This document shows positions 49,581 through 60,618 of a stretch of 64,000 nucleotides of DNA, piece after piece. The first letter of the stretch is position 1. The number at the start of each line of letters is the position of its first letter. Under the pieces are notes generated by a model that was not told where the DNA came from, did no database searches, and was given only the letters and a program-made list of their open reading frames with translations. The position numbers and the translations under genes are program-made. The stretch comes from Thamnaconus septentrionalis (Eukaryota > Chordata > Actinopteri > Tetraodontiformes > Monacanthidae): the NCBI GenBank assembly GCA_009823395.1, contig CM020512.1, positions 10,720,405 to 10,784,404 of the forward strand, in the 5' to 3' direction.

Positions 49581-50106
49581 CAAAAAAAAAAACACATTTT
49601 GATTGCAAAATGTGTTTTCAGATAAAAAGCAGGAAGTGAGGACAGGTTGGAGCGACAGAAATAGCTCCTCCTCCCTTCAGACGTGTGAGAATTTCCTGCC
49701 GGATGCCTTCCGGGCGGGCGGAGGTCGACTTTTAGCATCAGCTGACGCGCGGCGGAGGGGGTCTCTGAGGGGTCAGCTGATTGGTTCGCATCGCTTCCAA
49801 GAACTGACATCCGTTTGATTAATTCCCTCCGTCCCGACAAAAAAAAAAAACACACACACACACACGAACACAATTAAAGTGATGAAGCTGCAGAAAGCGA
49901 TGATGACCGTGGAGTCAGAGCCACAGAAAAACGGAGGATCGGTTTCACACTCAGGCCGTAAATACTGCACCCGCGCAGACGCTCGTGTCGCTTTTCTATC
50001 GGCCAGGTGAGAGTTTGTCTTGCGAGTGGACAGAGACTCGCCGGCTCATGACATCACCGGCATGAAGCGGCACCAGCCTGATAAGGTGCGGCTGTGAGAG
50101 AGAGAG

Positions 50107-50350
50107 GCATCATCATCATCGCTATCATCATCACCATCATCTTCATCATCATCTTTGTCATCATCATCTTCATCATCGTCTTCGTCATCATCATCATCAT
50201 TGCAATCATTATAATCATTATCATCTCCACCATCATCATTGTCATCATCATCTTTATCATTATCATTGTTGTCATCGTCATCATCATCATCATCATCATC
50301 ATAATCATCATCTTCATCATTATCATTGGCGTCATCATCATCATCATCCA
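50107..50350. repeat. Imperfect (ATC)n satellite
   Basis: About 240 bp of ATC units broken by CATCTT, CATTAT and CATCGT variants. It produces spurious poly-Asp and poly-Ile reading frames. The degenerate units indicate an old repeat. Confidence 0.88.
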
Positions 50351-53300
50351 GCAGTTTTGAACACAATTCCTGGTTTCCATGCTCCAGAAGTTGCGAATCC
50401 ATATAAATGTGTGTTGCGACTGCTTCATAATGTATTTAATGGTCTAGTTTTCACCGGCTGAAAACTGTTTAAGTTTCCCGACCAAAATTAGAGAAGAGGC
50501 CATAATGACTTGATTGGTGTTACCACAAACTCTCAATCCCAGAGGGAACGGAGTGGGTGTGGGTGTGTTGAGGGGGGTCGAGGGGTGGGACGCCACTGGT
50601 GGCTGATGGGTATCTTGGAAAAGTCCCCGACAACATTCCTGTAACTGAGCCAGAATCCTTGAGGTGAGTTCTGGGCGGCATTGCGGCTCCCATATAATAT
50701 TGTTTTTTTTGTTTTGTTTTTCAAGAAGATAAAAAAAAGAAGCTGCAGCATGTGTCTTTCAGAGCGTTCACCCTCGAGGCACCATGGGATTTGAAGAAGG
50801 CTCTTGTTTACATGCGGCCAGTCAAATTATTTGCTGGTCTAATGAGGCTCCAGGCTCTGGCTGAAACAAACTAGTTCTTTTCACGGGCTCTGTAAACACC
50901 TCATTTATCCAGTTATCTAAAATAAACTTCTTTATGACTTGGCAAATGTTGACCCAATGTTTGAAGTCTGCTGAAGAAAAAAAAAGACAAAATACCAGTT
51001 CCCACAAATGAATGGTCACATTCCTGATACGTGTAGGTGTGTCACTGTAAAACACACACACATCAAATTTTACATCATAGACCATTCATTTTAAAAGATG
51101 GTGATTTGAACAAGCACATCACTTTGGTTCAGGCTCCTTTGTCCACTGTCCTGTCCTTGTGTAGATGCCAAAGTAAATTTGGACCGAATGAGTCAAATAG
51201 ACACAGACACATGCCTAACTTGCAATCAATTCAGCTGTTAACTTTCAGTGGCTAACGGCTCGTTTAGTCACAGCTTATTGCACAGAGCAAACAAGTTAAA
51301 AATCCTTCTGATAAAATTCCTTTTACAGGTGACCTGCCGCGTCTCAGGTTAATGTGGAAGGCGGGCAAGTGGGCACTGGCCATAGCTAGCCTGTAGTTAG
51401 CTAACCATTAGCCAGACCTGGCTGGACACACAAAGAAAAAGAGCAGCGTCAAATTTCCTTGTCTCACTGTAACGCTCAACTCTATCTTTTCACTATCCAC
51501 CTACTTTAAGCAGTGCTGACAAATAATAGTGCACAATGTCTTCTTGTATGTATCTTGTACTTAATCTCCTCATGTTCTACAGGTACCTCTTCAGATTTTT
51601 ATCTCCTACTCCAGTGAGGCAGCCCTAAAAAATGTGAGGGCTTTTATATTCTCCTAATTTCTGTTGCTGTCTAAACTGAACTGAAAAAGAAATACCTGTT
51701 AAGTCAATTTTGCACAACACGACAGCGCTAATCTTTTGTTTTTCAGGTGGGCGTGGCAGCCAGTCAAAACAGAGGAGCCATTGCCGGATTGTGATTGTGG
51801 CCAAACAGGGAGCAGAGTGATTCACTCAGTGATTGTCGGACAGTGTCTGTACGTCTTGGGAATGACTTCTGAAGAAAAACCCATTAAGCATGTCCAGATG
51901 TCATCTTTGCTTCCAGCTTCAACACATCCCTTCCTCTTATTTATTTATTTATTTATTTTTTAGAAATCACATCTTTTTGCCTTAAAAGTGGACGCTGGCA
52001 ACGTGATGCGGCTTCGTGCGACGCTCTGACTCAACCCCTTTCTTTCAGCAGGGAGGCTCAAGAGGTGTTTGGATTTCACCAGGAGCTCTTTATACTTGAA
52101 TATCCTGCTGCATGTTCCTTCCTGGAAAACAAACAAGTGTCACAGCCAGACGGGAAGCACGTCTGCAGACAGACATTCGGAACCGTCGGGTCGGGAGGAG
52201 AAGAAGGCAATCTGCCGCTACTTATCGTTGTGTAATTTGTCTTCGGGCCGAAACCCAGAATTACAGGCTTTGTGCACACACACACAAAAAAGAAAAGACG
52301 CCAGGCACGACCACCCACAACTTTCAAGCACTTTTCTAAATCTTAACTGCACACAGGAACAATTTACCAAACTGGAAAAAAAAAAAGTCAAAGAAAAAAA
52401 AATTGAGGTGGGACATGGTTACGGCCCATCAGTTGAGATCAGAATGTTCTCGCCTTCAAAAAAAAATGAAAAAAAAACAGGCACTGCAGGGGGGTGCTTC
52501 TGGAAAATGTTTACACGCTGAGTTTCTGTTTCTGCTGCTATTTGCCAAGGAAACTGTGGAATTGCTGCTTTGTTTGGCCACATCCTTTATGGGAGGCGGA
52601 CAATAAGACACACATCCGGCCCTGCAGGACAGATAACACGCTGAACTACACACTGTACTGCACACTGTACCACACGATGTACTACACATGACATCTGGAG
52701 CCTCCGTGCAGAAGAAAGGAAAAAAAACAAACCTGTTTTCTGAATGGACACGTGCTAATTTTCAAAAAAAACAAAAAAACAAACAAAGGCAAAACATATT
52801 TTCCGTGCTGATGATTGATGGTTATTGACTCTGTTTCAGCCTAAAGAGACGGTTGCTGTTTACGACCCCGCTTCTCCGTCTACCTGCTGACGTTGTGTCG
52901 GCGGCTGCAGGTGTGACGCGGCCAGATCTCAACCGCACAGTCGGGAACTTCGTTTTCTTTTCTTTTTTTCTTGGAAGATGTCGACGTCTCGGCGGAATTC
53001 TTCGCGGGTGACAGCAGCTCGTTAATTCATCAGTGGCGGTGGCGACAAACGTATGGCGAAACCCAAAATTGCACACGTGAAGGAGTCACGCGTCCTTTGA
53101 CAAGCGCCGACACGAACGCCTCTGTTTGCCTTTACGGCCCTCAGAAGCTGAAGGTTTTGTTTTCTCTCCTGTTAGCGAAGGTCTTCGACCGAGTCGTTCC
53201 TCTCAGAGACAGTCAGTCCTCTCGGAGACGGCGTGAGCTAATAAAGAGCGCATCGTACCGCCAGGTCCTGCTGCCGGAGTCGAGCCAAAGCAAAGTCATA

Positions 53301-53779
53301 TTTTCACCGATAAGCTTTGACGTGGTGGTTCCTATCTAACCGGGATTCAAGTTAGTTGTGTAACCAATGGATTTATTACCCCCCCTCATGGTCAGTATGA
53401 CCTTGTATAACTCAGCCCGACTTCATACCACATCCACAAAAATAACAGAAGCTTTTTCCTCTTCATCCCCTCGTCGTCCAGTCGCTTGCTGCTCTCAGCT
53501 CTGCGGCTTTAATGTCTTTTTTTGAGAAGCGCACAGACACAGAAGTTTCATTTTCATGGACTTTTGTGGTTTTATCCGTAAATCCCCCTCAAGAACAAAA
53601 ACTATTGAGTGTCATTCAGGTGTATTTTCTGTTTTATAGTTGTTTTTTATTTTTTGTATATTCTTACCCAGTGGCCCTCTGAACCGGCCAAATGGGGCTG
53701 GTTGTGGCGCTCAGACAGCCGAAGCTGGAGCAGAGCTGCGGTTTAGGCATTTGGAAAAGAGGGCGGCGACTGAGGGAGA

Positions 53780-53830
53780 AGGGGGAGGGGCCGGAGGGGC
53801 GGACCCCGGGGCCCACAAGGTTTATATAGT
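53780..53830 (+). promoter_or_regulatory. krt18 core promoter (GC boxes and TATA box)
   Basis: GC-rich Sp1/KLF-like boxes (GGGGAGGGG and GAGGGGCGG) lie just upstream of TTTATATAG at 53821-53829. Transcription would start near 53855, about 100 nt before the start codon. Combined GC and TATA boxes are usual for simple-epithelial keratin promoters. Confidence 0.6.
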
Positions 53831-53898
53831 TAAAGAGCTTTGCCTCTCCTCCTGCCTTGTGTCTGTGAGCTCCTGTTTGGGCCTCTCTCCCTCCAGCG

Positions 53899-53951
53899 CA
53901 GTCTCTCTCTCTCTCACTCTCTCTCGCTTGCTCACTCACTCACTCACTCAC
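53899..53951 (+). repeat. CT and TCAC repeats in the krt18 5' leader
   Basis: A CT-rich tract followed by five TCAC units ends immediately before the krt18 start codon, so the leader is almost wholly simple repeat. Confidence 0.8.
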
Positions 53952-53952
53952 A

Positions 53953-56900
53953 ATGCAGAGATCCTCGTTCTCCGTGCGCTCCACCACCTCCAGCAGGGCC
54001 CCTGCCGTCTCCATCAACCGCACCTCGGCGATGCCCATCTACAAGGCCGCCAGCATTCACGGCGGCAGCGCCGGTGGACGGATCAGTGTCTCCTCCACCA
54101 TGCGCAGCAGCCTGGGCTCCAGCATGGGCATGGGCCTGGGGTCCGGCATGGCGGGCGGCGCCGGCATACAGGTGAGCACCAGCGGCAAGCACGGCGACAT
54201 CATGGGCAACGAGAAGTTTGCCATGCAGAACCTGAACGACCGGCTGGCCAACTACCTGGAGACGGTGAGGAACCTGGAGCAGGCCAACCACAAGCTGGAG
54301 GTGAAGATCAAGGAGGCCCTGGAGAAGAGCGGCCCTGACCTCAAGGACTACAGCAAGTACCAGGCCATCCTGGATGACCTGAGGAGGAAGGTGAGGAGCA
54401 GGAGGTGGGGGTATGGGAGGGTTGTGTTGTTGAGTGTTCTTTGATCTGGTGAACTTGTTGGGGTTTTGGGAGTTGGAGAGGTTGGAGGGGTTGGAGGGGT
54501 CGAAGCCTGCCAAAAAATACCTTCAACACCTCATCAGCTCAGCTCTGCTCAGGTCTGGGTGCCCGGACTGGTATCTGGTCCACTGGGGGGTCTGAGGAGA
54601 TGAACAGAGGTGGGGGTTGGACCGGAAGCACTATGCTAGAGGAATGTTGAAGCATCACGGGTCACGGAGACAGGAAAGACAGAGGGAGGAAACCAGAGAA
54701 AGAGACTAAAGGTTTTTACAGAGTGAGCAGGGCTTCAGAGTCGTACGTCAGGACCCGAACGGCCGTTTCCCTTGTTTGTGCTGAATGAAAAGCACTTTGT
54801 GGGTGAGCAAACAGCCGTGTGCACACATAAAACTGCGGGGACGAGGAAGGAGGAAGAGGAATGGCTGGCCTTTCATTCATCGCCTCATGAAAAATCTGTT
54901 GCCAGTTTCAGTTAGACCCACTGGAAGTCAATTTGCCAACAACCAAATTTTTAAGAATTTATGATAAGAGCTGGAATTTTTTTTTTCACTTTAGAGTAAA
55001 TACAACCCGACTGTAATGACTATAAAAGGCTTCTGGGAACAAAAAACCTGTTTCCAAAGGCAGTGTGCCAGGGTCACTTCTGCCTGCGTGGTTGTTGACA
55101 GACAAACAAAGAATTGGCTTTTGCTGAGCTCACAGCTTCAAGGTCCAGTTGTCTCTAAAGTGGAAGGTCAACAGAAGAGAAATACGTTGGATAATGATTC
55201 CAAAAAGAGACACTATTTAGTGCTTTATTCATCAAGTCAACAGTCCAGTTCCAAGTTTGTCCAGGCACCTTGTGGACTGAACTGCTGGGTTGTTGTTTGC
55301 TCTGGGGTTTTTTTTTTTTCTTCCTTCCATTTGCTCTAATGCAAGAAAACATTTCCACTCCCTCAATTCCATCAGTTCATCCACTGAAAGCAGTTTTAAA
55401 AACCCAGCCAGTCGCCCAACCGCCCATGCAAATCCAATGCGGGCGCGCACGTTCACATGACACACGACCATCCTCACGCAAATCAGTCATCCCTGTCCCG
55501 CTAGTGTGATGATCCTGCTGCCTGGCATCCAGTGATTGGCCCTTGGACTTTGTTACCTGGATACCGTCCCCCTCCCCCGCCCCCACCCACCTCGATCCCA
55601 GCCCCCGTTGTTATCTACCTTGCCGCAACAGCTAAAGCAAACACAGCGGCTCGTCTGTCTTGTTCACCACCCTCACTTACACTTTCATGGTCATGAGTAT
55701 CTTTAGCCTTGCGGGAAAAAAAAAAAATCAACTCTTGACTTGTTCTCAAAGTGCAGCACCGCCCGCTTCCAATGTGTGTCATCAAAACATTATTTTTGTG
55801 CGTGTGTGTGTAACCCGTTCCAGGTGTTTGACGCCATCACCGACAACGCCCGCCTGGTCCTCAACATCGACAACGCTCGCCTGGCGGCCGACGACTTCAG
55901 AGTGAAGTAAGCAAGCGAGCAAGCTCCGCCCACGGTTCCGCCGACACCTGACAATGCCTGGGCAGGGCACGCCCTGTTTTTATTGCAGAATGAGTAGGAT
56001 GTGCGATGACATGCGTGTTTGTCTTTCACTCATAAAGAGTCAACATCAGTCGGTTGCCTGGGGGGATTTATCTGTGGCGGTGTCACACATGACCCACGGC
56101 GGTGTTTGAAGAAAAAAAGCTTAAAGAAAACATACCATTGAATGTATTTCAAAAAAAAAAAAATGCCTGTTTCGAGCCTTTAATCACTCATGACGAATTC
56201 TCAGTGTTGAAACAGTCTCCATGTGTGAATTTGAGCAGCTGCGCCACCCTTGTCCTCACCGCCCTCCTCTGTGCCCTGCCCTACCGTGCCCTCCCCTCCC
56301 CCGGTCAGGTACGAGTCTGAGCTGGCCATCCGGCAGTCGGTGGAGGCCGACATCGTGGGTCTGAGGAAGGTCATCGACGACACCAACCTGAGCCGTCTCA
56401 ACCTGGAGAGCGAAATCGAGGCCCTGAAGGAGGAGCTGATCCACCTCAAGAAGAACCACGACAATGTGAGTTCGGAGGCTGTGCAGAACTCCTGTTTCCT
56501 GCATTTCGAGCAAACGCCTCAATACTTTTATTGTTTCATAATTTGTTCCTTGAGATTCAGATGCAGCTCAGAAAGACATTGAAAACAAAAATCTTACCGA
56601 AGGCCATAAAGATGGATGTCCGTTTTAAGGTCTAACAAAAACGTTTCTTTGTTACTCTGTAACATTTTAGAGAGGGTCTTAGAGAGGGACAGAAACAAAA
56701 GAGTGTTACATTTTAAGCTGCCTGATTCATTTGTGAAGGTTGAAGCAAATTCCGTTGAGAGGTTTCAAAGGTTCAGCTACCTCTTTTGGCAGCTGATCGT
56801 AGCAACTTTACAGACACTCCCACAGAAAACAACACAAAAGAAGAAGTAAATCGATGAATATTGTCATTGAATATGTTAACCAGCCTCTAATTGTAACCCT

Positions 56901-58837
56901 ACAATCATGAACCCAAACACACACACTTACTCTTTAGCTGTGTTTGTGAAAGACTTTGCATGTTACATGTACACGGTAAAGTGTACAGTAACAACTAAAA
57001 GGCTTTGACCTCACGGCTAAAAACCAAACCTGTTTGGACGGAAGCTGAATATCTACATTAGCTCATAGTTTGATCCAAAAAAAAAAGTGTTTCTGCAAGG
57101 TCTTTAGCTTAACCTCAGCTTCCAGTCCGTGGAAGGCCACAGGATGTGCGTGCGCTGCCTCAGGGCCGACATTTTATTTGCACTTTTCAACACGGTTCAA
57201 TGAATTCCCAACTACGACAACCGTTAAAAGATCCCGAAGCACCATTTCCTCCAACGTCCACACCTTTTTGCAGACCAGGGTAAATATTTGCCCACTAACC
57301 TGAAAAGTCACCAATCCCTGTTGAGCATTGCTGTCCATGTGTGTGTAGCGTTAGGTTGTGTGTAGAGTCAAGTGGTGCACTTATTGCCACGAGTACGGCT
57401 GGTGCATCCCGATGGATGGGGTTTGACAATGTGGAGATTGGAAAATCTTGAAGTAGAAGTTGTGGGAAGTCCATTCTGAACGACGGTTCCCTTCCACATT
57501 TGGCTACAGAGGAAACTCCAGAGATTTAAAATGACTATAATTTGGACGCTCGCTGAAAGACATAATGGTTTGCTTACTCAGTGAATTTAGTGTGTGTGTA
57601 TGTGGGCCAAGAGACTAAAGTGTATATTTGCCCAACCAAAATGCGATAATGGCTGGAAGGGATTAAGTGTCAGAGTGAGGTCTTGACTCAATTAAAACTC
57701 TGCGATTTAAGTGTTGCATCGTCTATTTTGGGCAGACAAAATTTACATTTCAAATGAATACATGAGGTTTTCCATCCCTGCAGTTCGTGGCGAGATAGCA
57801 GGAATCTTGTTGCGGTAATCTTGTTTACGCCCTTAATGGCTTCTTATCTACACAGGAAGTCATGGAGCTCCGCAACCAAATCGCCAAGTCAGGGGTCCAC
57901 GTAGACGTTGATGCTCCCAAAGGGCAGGACCTCGCTCAGATGATGGCAGAAATCAGGGCCAAGTATGAGAAAATGGCCCTGAAGAACCAGGAGGAACTCA
58001 AGGCGTGGCATGAATCTCAGGTGAGACACCAGGGCGTCATCAGCATACGTCATCAGCACAGAAAAGTGTGAAAAATCCTCACGTGTTGATCGATGTTTCA
58101 GATGATCGAGGTGCAGACCCAGGTTAGCCAGAACACAGAGGCCCTGAAGGGTGCCCAGACAGAGGTGAACGACCTCCGGCGACAGATACAGACCCTGGAG
58201 ATCGAGCTGGAGTCACAGAAGAGCCTGGTGAGAAGCGCTCCGTCAGCATGCACTTCGTTTAACCCAACACGTTTATCCCTGCGCCGGCAAACTCAGCACT
58301 CTCACTTCAAGTCTCCCACAGCAACTTTGTTGACATAGGCGTTGCGTTCCAGTTACTTGCAGTCAAAACATTAACCCTTTCTTCCTCCTCCTTCTCCGCT
58401 GGCAGAAAGCCTCCCTGGAAGGGTCGCTAAGGGACACCGAGCTGCGCTACAACATGGAGATCGAGTCCCTCAACACCATCCTCCTGAGCCTGGAGGCAGA
58501 GCTCACAGACCTGCGTAACAACATCAAGATTCAGGCGCAAGATTACGAGGCCCTGCTAAACACCAAGATGAAGCTGGAGGCCGAGATCGCCACCTACAGA
58601 CGGCTGCTGGATGGCGAAGACTTCCAGTACGTTGTTTTTCCGTGATCATTTATTTTAGGTAGATGGAAAAAAAAAGGCACACCTGACTGCCACTGAACGC
58701 ATCTCCATCCTTTCAGGCTCCAGGATGCGCTCAACGAACAGATCACCAGAACGGTGAAGACCAAAGTGATGAGAGTCACCGAGACCCTGGTGGACGGCAA
58801 AGTGGTTTCCAGCAGCACAGAAACCCAGAACCTGTAA
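53953..58837 (+). CDS. krt18: Keratin, type I cytoskeletal 18 (K18)
   Basis: Acidic keratin that copolymerises with K8 in simple epithelia. Exons: 53953-54390, 55824-55906, 56309-56465, 57856-58020, 58102-58227, 58406-58626, 58717-58837; all GT-AG and in frame, 436 aa. Head 1-86 is Ser/Gly/Met-rich. The rod, about 87-395, opens with [20 protein letters not shown] and closes with [14 protein letters not shown]. The L12 linker has [15 protein letters not shown], aligning with the caspase-cleaved VEVDA-type linker known in mammalian K18. The short tail contains [13 protein letters not shown], a K18-type tail motif. A TATA box lies about 125 bp upstream of the ATG and a poly(A) signal about 420 bp after the stop. 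The plus orientation, opposite to krt8, matches the human KRT8/KRT18 arrangement. Whether it equals the a or b copy of other teleosts cannot be told here. Confidence 0.95.
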
Positions 58838-59258
58838 AGACAGGAAGCAACGACCAGCTACAGTCACAAGAAAATTGGCACAAAATGGATCCCCCCACTT
58901 TTTTTCCCCCAAGATGTACTTCCCTTATTTTCCATACAGCACTAACCAGCACTGCATTTTGTTTGACTTCCTTTTTCACCACACAGGCTAGTCAAGATTA
59001 AAACTGGATTGGGGAGGGTGGAATCATGCTCTATTTATTTCATCGCCACTTATTTATGTGTTTGTGCGTACACCTGCAGATGTTTACAAAACTTCTGAAT
59101 TCTCAAATTCGGAGACAAACTAATTAAACGCATAAGATGTTTAAAATTCATTTAACAAAAGCGTCCAAATAATGAAAATCTTGTCTCTCTTTTTTTTTTT
59201 TTTTACGTCATCGCCCCTGGTTTGTCATCTGTCCAGGTTAAAGCCGCCCGTTGTGCTC

Positions 59259-59264
59259 AATAAA
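59259..59264 (+). terminator. Poly(A) signal of krt18
   Basis: AATAAA followed by a GT-rich downstream stretch, about 420 nt after the krt18 stop. It is the only canonical signal between the stop and the next gene's promoter that has this context. Confidence 0.75.
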
Positions 59265-59383
59265 GTTTTTGTGAGTCAAACCGTTTTGTCGTCTCATTCT
59301 TTACATGACTGAAGTGAATTACGCGTGAATGAGCAGGTTTATCAAACAGGAAGTGATGACGGGAGACAGTGACTAGTTTTCAC

Positions 59384-59510
59384 TCCCACTGATCAACCAG
59401 AACATTAAAACCCCTGACAACAGGGGCAAAGGTCAACAACAGCTGCGTAGATCAGCCACGCCTGTCCTTTGTGGCGTAACCCAGTGACACACTGGTCCCC
59501 CTGCGGGAAG
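59384..59510. mobile_element. Possible degenerate repeat between krt18 and its paralogue
   Basis: ACTGATCAACCAGAACATTA and ACACTGGTCCCCCTG resemble terminal segments of an interspersed repeat seen widely in teleost genomes. The copy is short and diverged. Assignment is from memory and uncertain. Confidence 0.3.
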
Positions 59511-60511
59511 AGCTGTGCTACAACACCATCAGGCGGTTTGTAGTTATGGAGTTAGTTACATTTCACCAAATATTGAAAATTAAATAACTGATCAGCAAAA
59601 TTACATTTCTCACCAGCAAAACTGAAAAAGAAAGAGCTCCAGGCGTCAATTTGGCCTTTGGTCCTAATCTAGTAAAGCTACCTGAGACACCTGAAAATGT
59701 TGTAGTTTTACCGATTACCATTTCAACAACTCAATCAATGTCACTGTGCTTTCATTCACCATTCCTGTCAGTGACTCTGGTGCACTGGGCGTTCCAGAGC
59801 TAGATAATCCCTCACTATACAACCATTTATTGCCTATAGCAATTTTACAGAAAGGCATTTTTTCTCATCTCATATAAAAAAAAGAGAAATAAAAAATGAT
59901 TCAAGGAGTTTTTCCTTGCTGCTCCCTCTCATGTTCATCACCTGCCTGAAGCAACATGTTCTACCAGATCGGTTTCATTTTCACATCTCAACAACCAACA
60001 TTCATTTGGCAGAAAGGAGAAAATAAGTTTGGAATTTGTGCACAAGCTCGTTTCTGTTGTTGAGCAATAAAGTGAGCGTCTTGAAATTCAGCTGGAAAGG
60101 TTGTCACCGAGATTAAACGTTTGTTTATCATTCTTAATGCAATAGATAGTAATAATATAATAGCGATCCAAACGTTTTTCTTATTTGTTGTGACCTGGTT
60201 GGATAAGATTTCTAATGTTAAAAGTCCCACAGCAGTTATCAGCTGTGACAGAAATTGTCTTTTCTGATCAAAATAACTGGAAACCTGCAAAGACAGAGTC
60301 GTTATGATCCAATCATTCATTCGTGTAAAGTTAACTTCTTTCCATACATAGAGTTCAGATTTGCTGGAAACAAATCTGCACCGGAAAGCATTCGTCACAT
60401 CTTTTTAGCTCTTCAACAGATTCTTTCACAGTGACAATTAAAGGAGACAAAGTCTAAAGTGTGAAAGGTGAAAACGCGATAAAGATATGAGAGGAGTGGC
60501 AGACAGGAGTG

Positions 60512-60519
60512 TATATATA
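60512..60519 (+). promoter_or_regulatory. TATA box of the K18-like paralogue
   Basis: TATATATA about 100 bp before the ATG, with no other TATA-like element closer to the gene. It implies a leader of about 70 nt and an independent promoter for this tandem copy. Confidence 0.6.
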
Positions 60520-60618
60520 GAAGACCCGATGAGCTCCACGCCACTTCTCTCTGCTGCGAAGCAACTCAGTTCCACGAGGCTCCTCTCCTTCCTCTGATTG
60601 GTCCACGCACTTCTAACA

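Larger units (their letters stand above)
45440..53780. other. krt18-proximal part of the krt8-krt18 spacer
   Basis: Contains the 16-bp inverted repeat, a possible DNA transposon, the ATC satellite and a CACACTGTAC-type tandem repeat near 52646-52688. A moderately CpG-rich segment at 52880-53330, 0.5-0.9 kb before the krt18 TATA box, is the best candidate for proximal regulation. No coding sequence is supported. Confidence 0.4.

Noticed and set aside
50046..50428. Aspartate-rich frames of about 120 codons on the minus strand
   Set aside because: They are direct translations of the ATC satellite in two frames; not a gene.
53640..54338. 232-codon plus-strand frame over the krt18 promoter and exon 1
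   Set aside because: It is in a different frame from krt18, starts upstream of the TATA box and is a GC-rich shadow of exon 1.
59988..60398. 136-codon frame on the minus strand between krt18 and its paralogue
   Set aside because: AT-rich with hydrophobic stretches but no recognisable family. It overlaps the region just upstream of the K18-like promoter and is probably chance.
60598..60618. Upstream TTG start for the K18-like protein
   Set aside because: A vertebrate gene of this family would start at ATG; the ATG at 60619 gives the expected K18-type N-terminus.
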